From Candidatus Woesearchaeota archaeon (GTDB taxonomy: Archaea > Nanobdellota > Nanobdellia > Woesearchaeales > SM23-78), in the NCBI GenBank assembly GCA_016933095.1, contig JAFGBP010000068.1:1-38700 (forward strand): DNA of 38,700 nucleotides. Reading direction: 5' to 3'. Numbering within the stretch: the stretch's first letter is position 1; the number at the start of each line of letters is the position of its first letter. The position numbers and the translations under genes were made by a program. The notes under the pieces are model-generated. The model saw nothing but the letters and a program-made list of their open reading frames with translations, did not search any database and was not told where the DNA came from. Of the stretch, positions 31,927 to 38,700 are shown in pieces.

Positions 31927-32023
31927 GTTCGTATCATATCCTTGTTAATGGCTCCTGAATGCGCGTGAGATAAGATCCCCCTGGCTTCAATCTCCATTCA
32001 CGACAGACCTCGCCGCTATGTTC

Positions 32024-33184
32024 TCAAAAGCAATTATTCACGTTCATAAGGGTGCCGAGCATTATCAGGCCGAATATCAATCCCAACAAAAACCCGTATA
32101 TGAACTCCTTGACTATGAACCTGTTAGGAAGGTCGTAGTGAGACCTAATCCTCCTATTGGCCTCAAGCTGCTTAGCCTCCATCTCAAGCGCAAACCTAGT
32201 CTCCTCAGCAATCTGGTCAAGGTCGTCAGATGAAAGATCATGCTCGACCTGGCTGTCAGGATGCAATACAGTAGCGCCTTCTCCCGCTGACACGCCGCCC
32301 TCGAACACAGTATCAGCCCTAGGAGGCTCTGGCTTCGGAGGCATGAGAGACTCTGGTGAAGGAGACGATCCTGGTGCTTCCTTGAATCCTACATCTTCGC
32401 TTAGCTTGTCAATTATCTTATCAAAATCATCTTCACGCGCAGGAGCCTCGGAAGGTGCTGAAGCAGAAGCAGGAACCGACGGAGCTGACGAGACAACAGG
32501 CGCAGCTAGCGCAGGCTCAGATGTAGACGTCGGCGCAGGAGCAGAAGCCCCTTCAAGTTTGGGAGGTTCAGGGACCTGCAACTTCCCTTGCAACTCCCCT
32601 TCTTCCTGATTCAAACTCCGACTTGGCATCTGGCCTTCATCCAAACCCTTTAAATCAACAGTCTCGTTAATCTCCTTAATCTCTCCAGTCTCTCTCGTTT
32701 CCTTAGTCCTCTTCACACCATTCGCCGCGTTACTGTCCGGAACTATCAATACTTCCTCAGGAGAGACTGAAACCGCAGAGGAAACAGGCGAAGATATGGC
32801 AGAAGAGGGAGGGGAAGCAGAGGTAGGACCTGAAGCAGCAGAAATAGGCGCTGGCTCTGAAACAAACGATTCTGCGTCTTTCCCAGGTGAAGCAAGTGCA
32901 GGTGCAATAGTTTGTGATGGCACTTGAGCTGATCTTGAGATGTGCTTCTCAAGAATGGCTAGCGTGTCCTTCAGCTCCATCACGCGCTTAAGCTTGTCTG
33001 CCAAGTCCTGATCCCCAAACACTCCCTCTATCCAATTCGCGTAATCATTATGGGTGGCGTTAACATGAAAAGCAAATTCCTGAGGAGTCGTCTCTTTCAA
33101 CACGTCATGCAGCTCCTCGATGCTCTTTGCAATTCTTCCGTGCGAAAAATAAAACCACTTATCTGACTCTAACGAAACGGTCAA
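32024..33184 (-). CDS. DUF5752-like domain protein with disordered middle and C-terminal TM helix
   Basis: A 386-aa protein. The N-terminal 80 residues (KWFYFSHGRIAKSIEELHDV onward) match the 117-aa neighbour at 33332-33685, including FHVNATHNDYANWI against SHHVRPEHNDFAAWV. I place this in the DUF5752 family, with moderate confidence. A long Ala/Pro/Ser/Glu-rich part follows (about 85-335), then charged residues and a final hydrophobic helix (FIYGFLLGLIFGLIMLGTLM). It is thus a tail-anchored protein with a cytoplasmic domain. The start is TTG, with GAGGTGA 7 nt before it, and overlaps the stop of an ATG-TAT-TGA mini-frame. The glycogen genes around it suggest a link to glucan storage at the membrane (inference). 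Confidence 0.8.
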   Translation of the reverse strand: MTVSLESDKWFYFSHGRIAKSIEELHDVLKETTPQEFAFHVNATHNDYANWIEGVFGDQDLADKLKRVMELKDTLAILEKHISRSAQVPSQTIAPALASPGKDAESFVSEPAPISAASGPTSASPPSSAISSPVSSAVSVSPEEVLIVPDSNAANGVKRTKETRETGEIKEINETVDLKGLDEGQMPSRSLNQEEGELQGKLQVPEPPKLEGASAPAPTSTSEPALAAPVVSSAPSVPASASAPSEAPAREDDFDKIIDKLSEDVGFKEAPGSSPSPESLMPPKPEPPRADTVFEGGVSAGEGATVLHPDSQVEHDLSSDDLDQIAEETRFALEMEAKQLEANRRIRSHYDLPNRFIVKEFIYGFLLGLIFGLIMLGTLMNVNNCF

Positions 33185-33331
33185 TACATTCTCACCTCTT
33201 ATTTATTTATTAACAGCATCCTCATCTCATCATCAGCTAGACTGCACATAAATGCAGGGCCTATTAATTTTTCACCCCTGCAACAAGCCCCGGTTCAAGC
33301 TTAAATGCAAACGCAAACGCAAACCTTCCAA

Positions 33332-33685
33332 TCACCAGAGCTTATGCGTTATGTGCTTGTAAAGCACGAGCTGGAAATGCTGCTTGTCCTTTGCTTGAGC
33401 AAGCTTCTCAGCAAGCTCGACATCCTTTATTATGTCCTTAACCCAAGCCGCAAAGTCATTGTGCTCTGGCCTCACATGGTGGCTGAACACATGATCTTCC
33501 AGACCATCCATTATGTCCGCCAGTTCCTTTACGTTCTTGACAGGCTGTCCGTTGCAGAGCACGAAATAGTTGGCTTGCGGCGCATCCTTCTTTAAGGGAT
33601 GATTGTCTTTTGAAACAGGATGCTTCCTAGGTCGGCCTCTTGGTTTCTTTGGGACCTGCGCTTTTGTCTCGCTCTTTTTGGTCAA
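33332..33685 (-). CDS. DUF5752-like protein with N-terminal AT-hook-like motif
   Basis: A 117-aa protein. Its basic N-terminus KKPRGRPRKHP is a textbook AT-hook (core G-R-P), a minor-groove DNA-binding element. The rest, from about residue 38 (NYFVLCNGQPVKNVKELADI), matches the N-terminal domain of the 386-aa neighbour. The start is TTG after GAGGTGA, overlapping the stop of an ATG-TTT-TGA mini-frame exactly as in the neighbour. It may bring the DUF5752-like domain to DNA, giving a soluble regulator paired with a membrane-anchored form (inference). Confidence 0.78.
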   Translation of the reverse strand: MTKKSETKAQVPKKPRGRPRKHPVSKDNHPLKKDAPQANYFVLCNGQPVKNVKELADIMDGLEDHVFSHHVRPEHNDFAAWVKDIIKDVELAEKLAQAKDKQHFQLVLYKHITHKLW

Positions 33686-33741
33686 AACATCTCACCTCTT
33701 CACATGATCACATCTTCAATCATCTAAAAAAAGTTTGAAAA

Positions 33742-33802
33742 AATATCGCAGGAATATCGCAGGATATTCCTTATCAGTAATAATCCATTCCTTATCAGTA
33801 AT
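33742..33802. repeat. Short direct repeats downstream of the GH57 gene stop
   Basis: AATATCGCAGG occurs twice head to tail (33742-33752, 33753-33763). ATTCCTTATCAGTAAT then occurs twice (33766-33781, 33787-33802). They lie between the GH57 stop and the next gene on the minus strand. Confidence 0.6.
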
Positions 33803-33804
33803 CA

Positions 33805-35088
33805 TCATTTCAAAACCATGCTTGATCCTGGAGCCTCTGATAAAACCCTTGATATAGGAGTCTGGGCCAAAATCGGAGACTCGACCCGGCCCTGGCTTTG
33901 CATCACCTCTTTCGCCCTTATCTTCAGGTCATTCAATACATTCATGAAAGCAATGAAACCCTCGTAAGGAGTGTCATAAGGGTTGAAGTACTTGTGGACG
34001 TCTCCGTCACTGAACCACTTCGTGCACATGTAATACAAGTGGTCGCTCGTCGTTAGCTTTCGCCAGTCATCGATAAGCTTTTCATCCCCTGTCTCTCGTA
34101 TCATCCTGCCCAAAGCAAAGAGCTCACGGGCAGCGCTGTCTTGCATTGGATTTCCAAGCCACGCGCTTAAGTCCCGCTCGATGTCAGCCCAGCTGATGAA
34201 GTTGTGCATGTCAAGCTCAGAGACAGGATTGTATTTCTCAGCAGCCTCGCTCACAGTAACAAAGTCGTTGTCAGGATGTCTCAGGATCTCTGACGGCAAG
34301 TGCCTTAGGAAATCGAATATCCCAGTATCCTCCCACTGGTGCTCTCCGAAAGTCTCGTAGTCCATGAAGAGATTAATCACGTTTCCGTTCCCGTTCGCCG
34401 CATTCACCCACCGGCCATACTTCTCCACTGTAAGAGGATGCTCTGCCCAGCCCTTATTACTGAACCTGAACGCGATGTCATCGCTTAGCTTGTAGTTCTT
34501 CAAGAGCAGCTTCATGTTATCAGCGGTCTTTGGCGTGTACAAGAAATTCGGGCTCCTCCAGCCAAGTATGTGGTCGGCTCCCTCCGCAACAATGGCCTTG
34601 TAGAATCCCATGCCCTGGACAAAGTTTGCAAGCTCGTTGTTGAAGACGAGCTCTGTATTCCTGAAGACCTTTGGCTCCTGACCAAACAAGTCCTTGATTT
34701 TCTGGCGGTGAAGCAACACCTGCTCCTTGAACTCCTCCTTGTCATACAGGTATGAAAGCGAATGATAATAAGTCTCATCCAAGAACTCGACGCAGCCAGT
34801 CTTTGCAAGCTCGCGGAAACTATGAAGCACTTCAGGCGCAAAAAGGGTGAACTGGTCAAGCACGACGCCCGAGATGCTGAAAGACACCCTAAACTTTCCC
34901 TGGTGTTGCCTTATGAGATCCAGCAATACCTTGTTCGTCGGGAGATAGCATTTCTGCGCGACCTTCCTCATGACCTCGGCGTTCTTGTTGTCGTCAAAAT
35001 AGTTAGAGTTGTGGCCTATGTCAAAAATAGAGTATTTCTTCAGCCGGAAAGGCTGGTGCACCTGGAAATAAAAGCATATTGAAACCAT
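33805..35088 (-). CDS. GH57-family alpha-amylase/glucanotransferase
   Basis: A 427-aa protein with the GH57 motifs in order: HQPFR (11-15), GVVLDQF, FRNTELVFNN (nucleophile Glu 146), FMDYETFGEHQ (acid/base Asp 243) and a C-terminal helical bundle. FRNTEL with DYETFGEH is the pattern of archaeal alpha-amylase-type GH57 enzymes. Hydrolysis or transfer of alpha-1,4 glucan is expected. No signal peptide is present, so it acts in the cytoplasm on stored glucan. The start is ATG at 35088 because GGAGGAGA lies 10 nt before it; the GTG at 35127 has no ribosome site. It lies in the same direction as the GT4 gene upstream, about 50 bp away. Confidence 0.9.
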   Translation of the reverse strand: MVSICFYFQVHQPFRLKKYSIFDIGHNSNYFDDNKNAEVMRKVAQKCYLPTNKVLLDLIRQHQGKFRVSFSISGVVLDQFTLFAPEVLHSFRELAKTGCVEFLDETYYHSLSYLYDKEEFKEQVLLHRQKIKDLFGQEPKVFRNTELVFNNELANFVQGMGFYKAIVAEGADHILGWRSPNFLYTPKTADNMKLLLKNYKLSDDIAFRFSNKGWAEHPLTVEKYGRWVNAANGNGNVINLFMDYETFGEHQWEDTGIFDFLRHLPSEILRHPDNDFVTVSEAAEKYNPVSELDMHNFISWADIERDLSAWLGNPMQDSAARELFALGRMIRETGDEKLIDDWRKLTTSDHLYYMCTKWFSDGDVHKYFNPYDTPYEGFIAFMNVLNDLKIRAKEVMQSQGRVESPILAQTPISRVLSEAPGSSMVLK

Positions 35089-35139
35089 CGTTATTGTCTC
35101 CTCCAGTTCTATTAATCTTCGTGACACTACTAAATTCCC

Positions 35140-36390
35140 TTATCCTCCCTGTTTCATCCTTAAGAGCTCATCGTATACTTCAATGCATTTGTGAGCAGGA
35201 GTATCCCAAGTCATGCTCCTAACCTCCAGCGAGCCGTGCTGCTTCAGCTGGTGGTTAAGTGCCTGGTAATGAAGGACTGCAAGTATCTTGTTCGCGATGT
35301 CATTCACGTCCCAGAAATCAACTTTCAACACGTGATTCAATACTTCTGAAACGCCTGACTGCTTTGAGATTATGGCCGGCGTGTCTTGGGCCATAGCCTC
35401 GAGAGGGACGATTCCGAAGGGTTCAGAGACTGAAGGCATGACAAAACAGTCGGCAATCTTGTTCAGTTTTGACACTTCCTCACGGCTTACAAATCCTGGG
35501 AAGATGAACTTATTCGCCATGCCAAGCTGAGCAACCCTCTCAATCATCCTTGGAAGCATGTCACCTGTACCCGCGAGTATGAACTTGACATTCGGGTCGT
35601 AATCAAGCACCTTCCTCGCAGCCTCGACAAAATAGTCAGGCCCCTTCTGGAGAGTGACTCTGCCCACGAAGAGCACGATTTTATCCGTCTCCTTGATCTT
35701 GGAAGCATCATGATAGGCGTTGTGGTCGGCAGGCTCTGCGGCGTTGTACACAACTCTTATCTTTCCTTCTGGCACGCCATAGTGGTGCACGAGCTGGTTC
35801 TTGATCCTGTTGCTCACGACAATTACGAGGTCGGCTGCGTGCATGCCTTCCCGCTCCATGTCATAGACCCTTTGGTCCACTCCTGCACCTCCTGTCTTGT
35901 CAAACTCTGTTATGTGAACGTGAACAATCATCGGCTTGCCGCTCGCTTTCTTTGCGGCGATGGCTGCCGGGAAGGTCCAGTGATCGTGCGCGTGGATCAC
36001 GTCGAAATCCTCGAACTGCGCAATCAGTTTGACCTTCTCTGCGAACATGTGCACTTCTTGGAAGATGTTGGGGCCGTACAGCGCCTTTGCACGCTTGTCC
36101 GAGGGAAGGCTTGCCAGGTATTTCCTGTAGTCTTCCTCGTAGCTGCCTGGGGTCGAGTAGACGCCAAGAAGCGAGCTTATCTCATGGAGCTTGAACCTCA
36201 TCGCAGGGAAGATATTGTCTGCGATGAGTATCTTCATGTAGTCGCTTCTTAGCATGCGCGGTCCGAAGGGCATCACGTACGTGACTTCTGTCCCCTGCTG
36301 GCATAAGGCGCGGGTCAGGTGATAGCACACCATCCCCACACCTCCTGCAAAAAACGGAGGGAACTCCCAACCTAACATCAATACTTTCAT
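35140..36390 (-). CDS. GT4-family glycosyltransferase
   Basis: A 416-aa GT-B enzyme. It starts MKVLMLGWEFPPFFAGGVGM, with the GG-loop of the acceptor domain. It has HAHDHWTFPAAIAA, the hinge FVGRVTLQKGPDYFVEAA, and the donor-site E-x7-E motif SEPFGIVPLEAMA. Within an alpha-glucan island it could be a second glucan synthase or make maltosyl precursors; many GT4 enzymes in other settings act on lipids, so the substrate is open. The start is ATG at 36390, with AGAGGCGAG just before it; the longer frame lacks support. It begins the minus-strand series GT4-GH57 and follows a long folded AT-rich leader. Confidence 0.9.
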   Translation of the reverse strand: MKVLMLGWEFPPFFAGGVGMVCYHLTRALCQQGTEVTYVMPFGPRMLRSDYMKILIADNIFPAMRFKLHEISSLLGVYSTPGSYEEDYRKYLASLPSDKRAKALYGPNIFQEVHMFAEKVKLIAQFEDFDVIHAHDHWTFPAAIAAKKASGKPMIVHVHITEFDKTGGAGVDQRVYDMEREGMHAADLVIVVSNRIKNQLVHHYGVPEGKIRVVYNAAEPADHNAYHDASKIKETDKIVLFVGRVTLQKGPDYFVEAARKVLDYDPNVKFILAGTGDMLPRMIERVAQLGMANKFIFPGFVSREEVSKLNKIADCFVMPSVSEPFGIVPLEAMAQDTPAIISKQSGVSEVLNHVLKVDFWDVNDIANKILAVLHYQALNHQLKQHGSLEVRSMTWDTPAHKCIEVYDELLRMKQGG

Positions 36391-37013
36391 CTCGCCTCTT
36401 TTTCCCAGAAGGGAGTTAGGATTTGTCAAATCAGGGATTTTTTGAAAAAACCATTCCTGAATCTGGATTCCTGAAACCTCAAAATCTAAGTTCTGAAGCT
36501 CTTCTCCTTTCTTTGGAATACCTCTTCTTTTTGTTTTTTTTGCTGAAAATATTTTTCTTGAAATTAATCGGAAAATCTCTCGGATTCACTCAATCCATAT
36601 TTTCCAGGCGCTCTATGCAGGCAGTCCTCTATCTGGCGAGTGGTTTATCTAGCTGAGAATAGCCAGAGCTCTAGCTCGTAAGATCGTATTTTGAACTTGT
36701 TTGTTCTGCACATACCCACCTGGGAAAAATTTTTTGTTTTCTTGGATTTTTCCCGGAATTATTTTTTTGAATAATTCCTTGCATGGATTGTTGTAATCCT
36801 GCTTTATAAATTTTCCTAAATTCAAGCAGGAAAATCACGAGAAAGGTATTTTATGCTGAATATGCGGAAATTTGTGCGGAAATTTGATTTGACGTGAAAA
36901 TAGCAACAAAAATTAAGAGTGCATAGCAAGAAAATAATTTAAAAAGTATTTAAATTACATAATAATTAATCTATTGGAAAGATTTATATAAAACCATCTC
37001 CATAAAAGACCAA
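36391..37013. other. 623-bp AT-rich region with at least four perfect hairpins
   Basis: No convincing gene. Hairpins: GGAAAAT-ctctc-GGATT..AATCC-at-ATTTTCC (36570-36605); GGGAAAAAT/ATTTTTCCC (36722-36754); GGAATTAT/ATAATTCC (36755-36778); TCCTGCTT/AAGCAGGA (36797-36831). TGCGGAAATTTG is a perfect 12-bp tandem repeat at 36863-36886. It may be a long folded leader of the GT4 gene (minus), a separate RNA, or a regulatory region shared with the plus-strand regulator. A 77-aa frame at 36423-36656 is unlikely to be real. Confidence 0.5.
36982..36992 (+). promoter_or_regulatory. TATA box of the 243-aa regulator gene
   Basis: TTTATATAAA is centred about 27 bp before the ATG at 37014, so the mRNA is probably leaderless. 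The near-palindromic box could also fire in the minus direction, giving a roughly 560-nt leader for the GT4 gene. Confidence 0.55.
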
Positions 37014-37745
37014 ATGGAACTAGAAGACATTTTCTCAAAAAACAAGTGGGCCACAATACAGGCGCTAGCTCAAGGCCCGGCATCAGCCAGTGAGATAGCC
37101 CAAAAAACAGGCCAAAGCACAGCCAACACACTCATCCAACTCCAGCTTCTGGAAGCTTCACAGATCATAAAGAAAGTGAAGAACCCAAACACAAAGGATA
37201 TGACAACCGAAAAGAAAGAAAGCCTGAAAAGCAAGGAACAAACCAAGACAAAAAACACGGGCCCAGGAAAGCCAAAGACCCGCTACGAACTGATCCAAGA
37301 AGTAGTCATGGTATCAATCGTTCGACCAGGACTAGCCGCGAAAAAGATCCTGAAAATCAAGGAAATGGACCCGTTCCAAGAGATCACATTCCACATCCAA
37401 GCCACTTGCCCTGAAAACTTCTACCCAATAGCCCAATACTGCTGCAAGGGATCAATACCGCGGAAAGCAGAGACCATAGCCTTCCTGAAAGCTGAAGGGA
37501 ACGAAGTCGAGCTCTTCATCATCACGGACAACTTGGATGAAATCAGGAAGAACTACAGCCAATTCACAGCAGAGGATATCAAGGGAAAAACCAAAAAGAT
37601 TATAAGCTGGAGCCACAATAGGAAGGAGATAGAGGAAGGGTTAGGAAGAGGAGAAGAGTACTTTGTGGATCTTGTAAAGAACTCAAGGATTCTCCTGGAC
37701 CAGAAGTCGTACTTATCAGAACTCAAGAAAAGATTGAAAGGTTAA
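37014..37745 (+). CDS. Winged-helix (ArsR-like) regulator-type protein
   Basis: A 243-aa protein. Residues 1-55 look like a winged helix-turn-helix (ATIQALAQGPASASEIAQKT, then STANTLIQLQLLEASQIIKK). A very Lys-rich linker follows (about 57-90). The C-terminal domain of about 145 residues is mixed alpha/beta, with hydrophobic strands (VELFIITDNL) and a Cys-Cys (QYCCKGSIPRKAE). I do not recognise the C-terminal domain. It is the first gene of a three-gene plus-strand operon with the next two small genes (7-bp gap, then a 17-bp overlap). It is probably a transcription regulator with a sensor domain. Confidence 0.7.
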   Translation: MELEDIFSKNKWATIQALAQGPASASEIAQKTGQSTANTLIQLQLLEASQIIKKVKNPNTKDMTTEKKESLKSKEQTKTKNTGPGKPKTRYELIQEVVMVSIVRPGLAAKKILKIKEMDPFQEITFHIQATCPENFYPIAQYCCKGSIPRKAETIAFLKAEGNEVELFIITDNLDEIRKNYSQFTAEDIKGKTKKIISWSHNRKEIEEGLGRGEEYFVDLVKNSRILLDQKSYLSELKKRLKG

Positions 37746-37752
37746 CTGTGAA

Positions 37753-38079
37753 ATGAACAAGCTCAAAGGATTCATAGAACACCTCGACGAGAGCGAACTT
37801 CGTTTTGTGAAGAGGTTCATTGAGAAAGGAGAGGCGCTGAAGCTCGTTGACCAGAAGATAGTCGAGAAGAGGAGCGAAGAGTGGAACAGGATATGCCCTG
37901 TTTGCAACTCGCTCATCTCAAATGACAGCATAACGCTCATATTCGGACCTGAGGATTTCCGCAAGAAGGCTTCTTTTTGCGCGACCGACTGCCTTGAATA
38001 CTTCATACAGAAGCTAAAGCAGAACAAGAACGATAGCATCCAAAAAGTGGAGGGAGAGATCAATGAACACCGACCTTAA
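37753..38079 (+). CDS. Small zinc-ribbon-like protein
   Basis: A 108-aa protein. A helical N-terminus (residues 1-45) precedes a four-cysteine site C48-PV-C51 ... C76-ATD-C80, likely binding zinc in a treble-clef-like knuckle. A Lys/Gln/Asn-rich helix ends it. No family is recognised. It starts 7 bp after the regulator stop and overlaps the next gene by 17 bp, so the three are translated from one mRNA. The small size and metal site suggest a nucleic-acid or protein-binding adaptor (inference). Confidence 0.7.
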   Translation: MNKLKGFIEHLDESELRFVKRFIEKGEALKLVDQKIVEKRSEEWNRICPVCNSLISNDSITLIFGPEDFRKKASFCATDCLEYFIQKLKQNKNDSIQKVEGEINEHRP

Positions 38080-38419
38080 GAAAAGCCTTGAATTAAGGCA
38101 GGAGAACCTGATATTCTTGCTGAAGAACAAGAAGGAGCAGCTCGAACTCGAGAAGCAGCATCAGATATACGGCGCCATCAAAGAAATAGATTATATTCTA
38201 AGGATGATGAAATACAGCAGCGAAGAAGATGACTACGAGCCAAGCTACGTGACGACGTCAAATCCTCGGAGCGCTGCCGAGGAGATGTACCGCGAAGACC
38301 CTCGCCAACAGATAGTCATGGAACAGCAGCAGAGCTCCCAAAAAGTGATGCCCGTCCAGGAGAGGACAAGGAAGTTAGGGATCCCGATAAGGATAAAGTT
38401 CAGAAAGAACGTGTCTTAG
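38063..38419 (+). CDS. Small coiled-coil protein, 118 aa
   Basis: The first 55 residues form one charged helix (ENLIFLLKNKKEQLELEKQH then a hydrophobic DYILRMM), a probable coiled coil. The rest is Glu/Gln/Pro-rich and probably disordered, ending in basic KLGIPIRIKFRKNVS. No family is recognised. GGAGGGAGA lies just before the ATG and inside the previous gene, which supports this start. The last 20 bp overlap the end of the minus-strand gene at 38400-38552. Confidence 0.65.
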   Translation: MNTDLKKSLELRQENLIFLLKNKKEQLELEKQHQIYGAIKEIDYILRMMKYSSEEDDYEPSYVTTSNPRSAAEEMYREDPRQQIVMEQQQSSQKVMPVQERTRKLGIPIRIKFRKNVS

Positions 38420-38552
38420 ACCGCATGTATATCTTACCATAGCGGTATTCTAATTGCTTATGAGTCCAAGTGTTGGTCTTCTCGTCGAGCTCTACGAAGT
38501 TGTAGATCCTGACGTCTTCTGTCTTGCTCTCATTAAGAGTCAATAGCTGCAA
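38400..38552 (-). CDS. Small protein, 50 aa
   Basis: The minus-strand frame encodes 50 residues, with TEDVRIYNFVELDEKTNTWT then HKQLEYRYGKIYMRSKTRSF. Composition and the alternating hydrophobic/charged pattern are protein-like and suggest a small beta-rich fold. The start is TTG at 38552, with GGTGAT 3 nt before it; a second TTG at 38543 is possible. CTTTAAATAC on the minus strand (about 38594-38605) makes a plausible promoter. It ends within the 3' end of the plus-strand gene (20-bp tail overlap). No family is recognised. Confidence 0.5.
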   Translation of the reverse strand: MQLLTLNESKTEDVRIYNFVELDEKTNTWTHKQLEYRYGKIYMRSKTRSF

Positions 38553-38643
38553 TGTATCACCCTACCCGTTCTTTTCCCTGAAGAGAGGAGTATTTAAAGG
38601 TTTTGAAAAGTTTGAGGGTGCGTTCAAAATCTTAATAATTAAA

Positions 38644-38692
38644 TACCCGCACCAGCCATAAGGCTGGTTGCGGGGGTGGGAGTGTACCCCAC
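38644..38692 (+). other. Double hairpin at the right edge
   Basis: CCCGCA-CCAGCC-ATAA-GGCTGG-TTGCGGG forms a 12-bp stem with one bulged T. GGTGGG-AGTGTAC-CCCACC follows directly as a second stem. An AT-rich TATA-like AATTAAATAC immediately precedes it. It may be the start of a structured RNA or leader that continues past the window, so it cannot be identified here. Confidence 0.4.
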
Positions 38693-38700
38693 CATGATTA

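Noticed and set aside
36423..36656. 77-aa open frame upstream of GT4
   Set aside because: Phe/Leu-rich because of the T-rich DNA, no promoter or ribosome site, and it overlaps the GT4 leader and a perfect hairpin.
1..38700. CRISPR array or IS element
   Set aside because: No series of regularly spaced identical repeats with unique spacers, and no transposase or integrase frame was found.

Overview
The window reads as a chromosome segment of an archaeon. Many genes have a TATA-like box centred 26-31 bp before an ATG that would be the first base of the mRNA (leaderless genes). Others have a GGTGA-type ribosome site and often a TTG or GTG start. A tRNA carries an intron at a bulge-helix-bulge motif. 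Gene content (MoxR/DUF58/VWA set, very large cell-surface proteins, GT3-type glycogen synthase, GH57 enzyme, DUF5752-like proteins) resembles DPANN archaea of the Woesearchaeota/Pacearchaeota type. That placement is inference; no rRNA or ribosomal protein gene is present to test it.

Layout. (1) 1-10411: a surface-protein and MoxR region. It has a 673-aa membrane-anchored surface protein, three tandem tiny ribbon-helix-helix proteins behind a palindromic promoter, a 1245-aa cadherin-like protein, a soluble 220-aa relative of the cytoplasmic tail of the 673-aa protein, and then MoxR ATPase, DUF58 protein and VWA protein. (2) 10446-12110: an orphan protein, a divergent PAP2-family membrane protein and an AlaE-like exporter. 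(3) 12119-12938: a transcription unit with two 40-nt tRNA-acceptor-like hairpins followed by an intron-containing tRNA-Thr, convergent with a HicB/HicA pair. (4) 13180-15880: a cation/proton antiporter and a two-TM potassium channel. (5) 16109-21618: a MarR-like regulator with its own palindromic operator, an ABC ATPase, a secreted CARDB/COG1361 protein and two MacB/FtsX permeases separated by a highly folded 330-bp spacer. (6) 21655-24669: bacterial-type GMP reductase, a rubrerythrin-like protein and a radical SAM enzyme with CX5CX2C. (7) 24725-36390: a glycogen/alpha-glucan island with AI-2E-type permease, amylo-1,6-glucosidase, sugar nucleotidyltransferase, GalT-like protein, eukaryote-like GT3 glycogen synthase, two DUF5752-like proteins, GH57 enzyme and GT4 glycosyltransferase. 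(8) 36391-38700: a 620-bp AT-rich stretch full of hairpins, a regulator operon, a small 50-aa gene on the minus strand and a final double hairpin.

The most unusual signal is non-coding. Four related 88-100-nt inverted-repeat elements (7274-7362, 14462-14549, 15952-16051, 23546-23633) share end sequences and a central GACTCG-like motif at nearly the same offset. Their terminal stems show compensatory base changes. Each sits just upstream of, and divergent to, a gene promoter, so that one TATA-like box could serve both. Together they look like a family of small structured RNAs or short mobile elements that I do not recognise. The second signal is the pair of co-varying mini-hairpins in front of tRNA-Thr.
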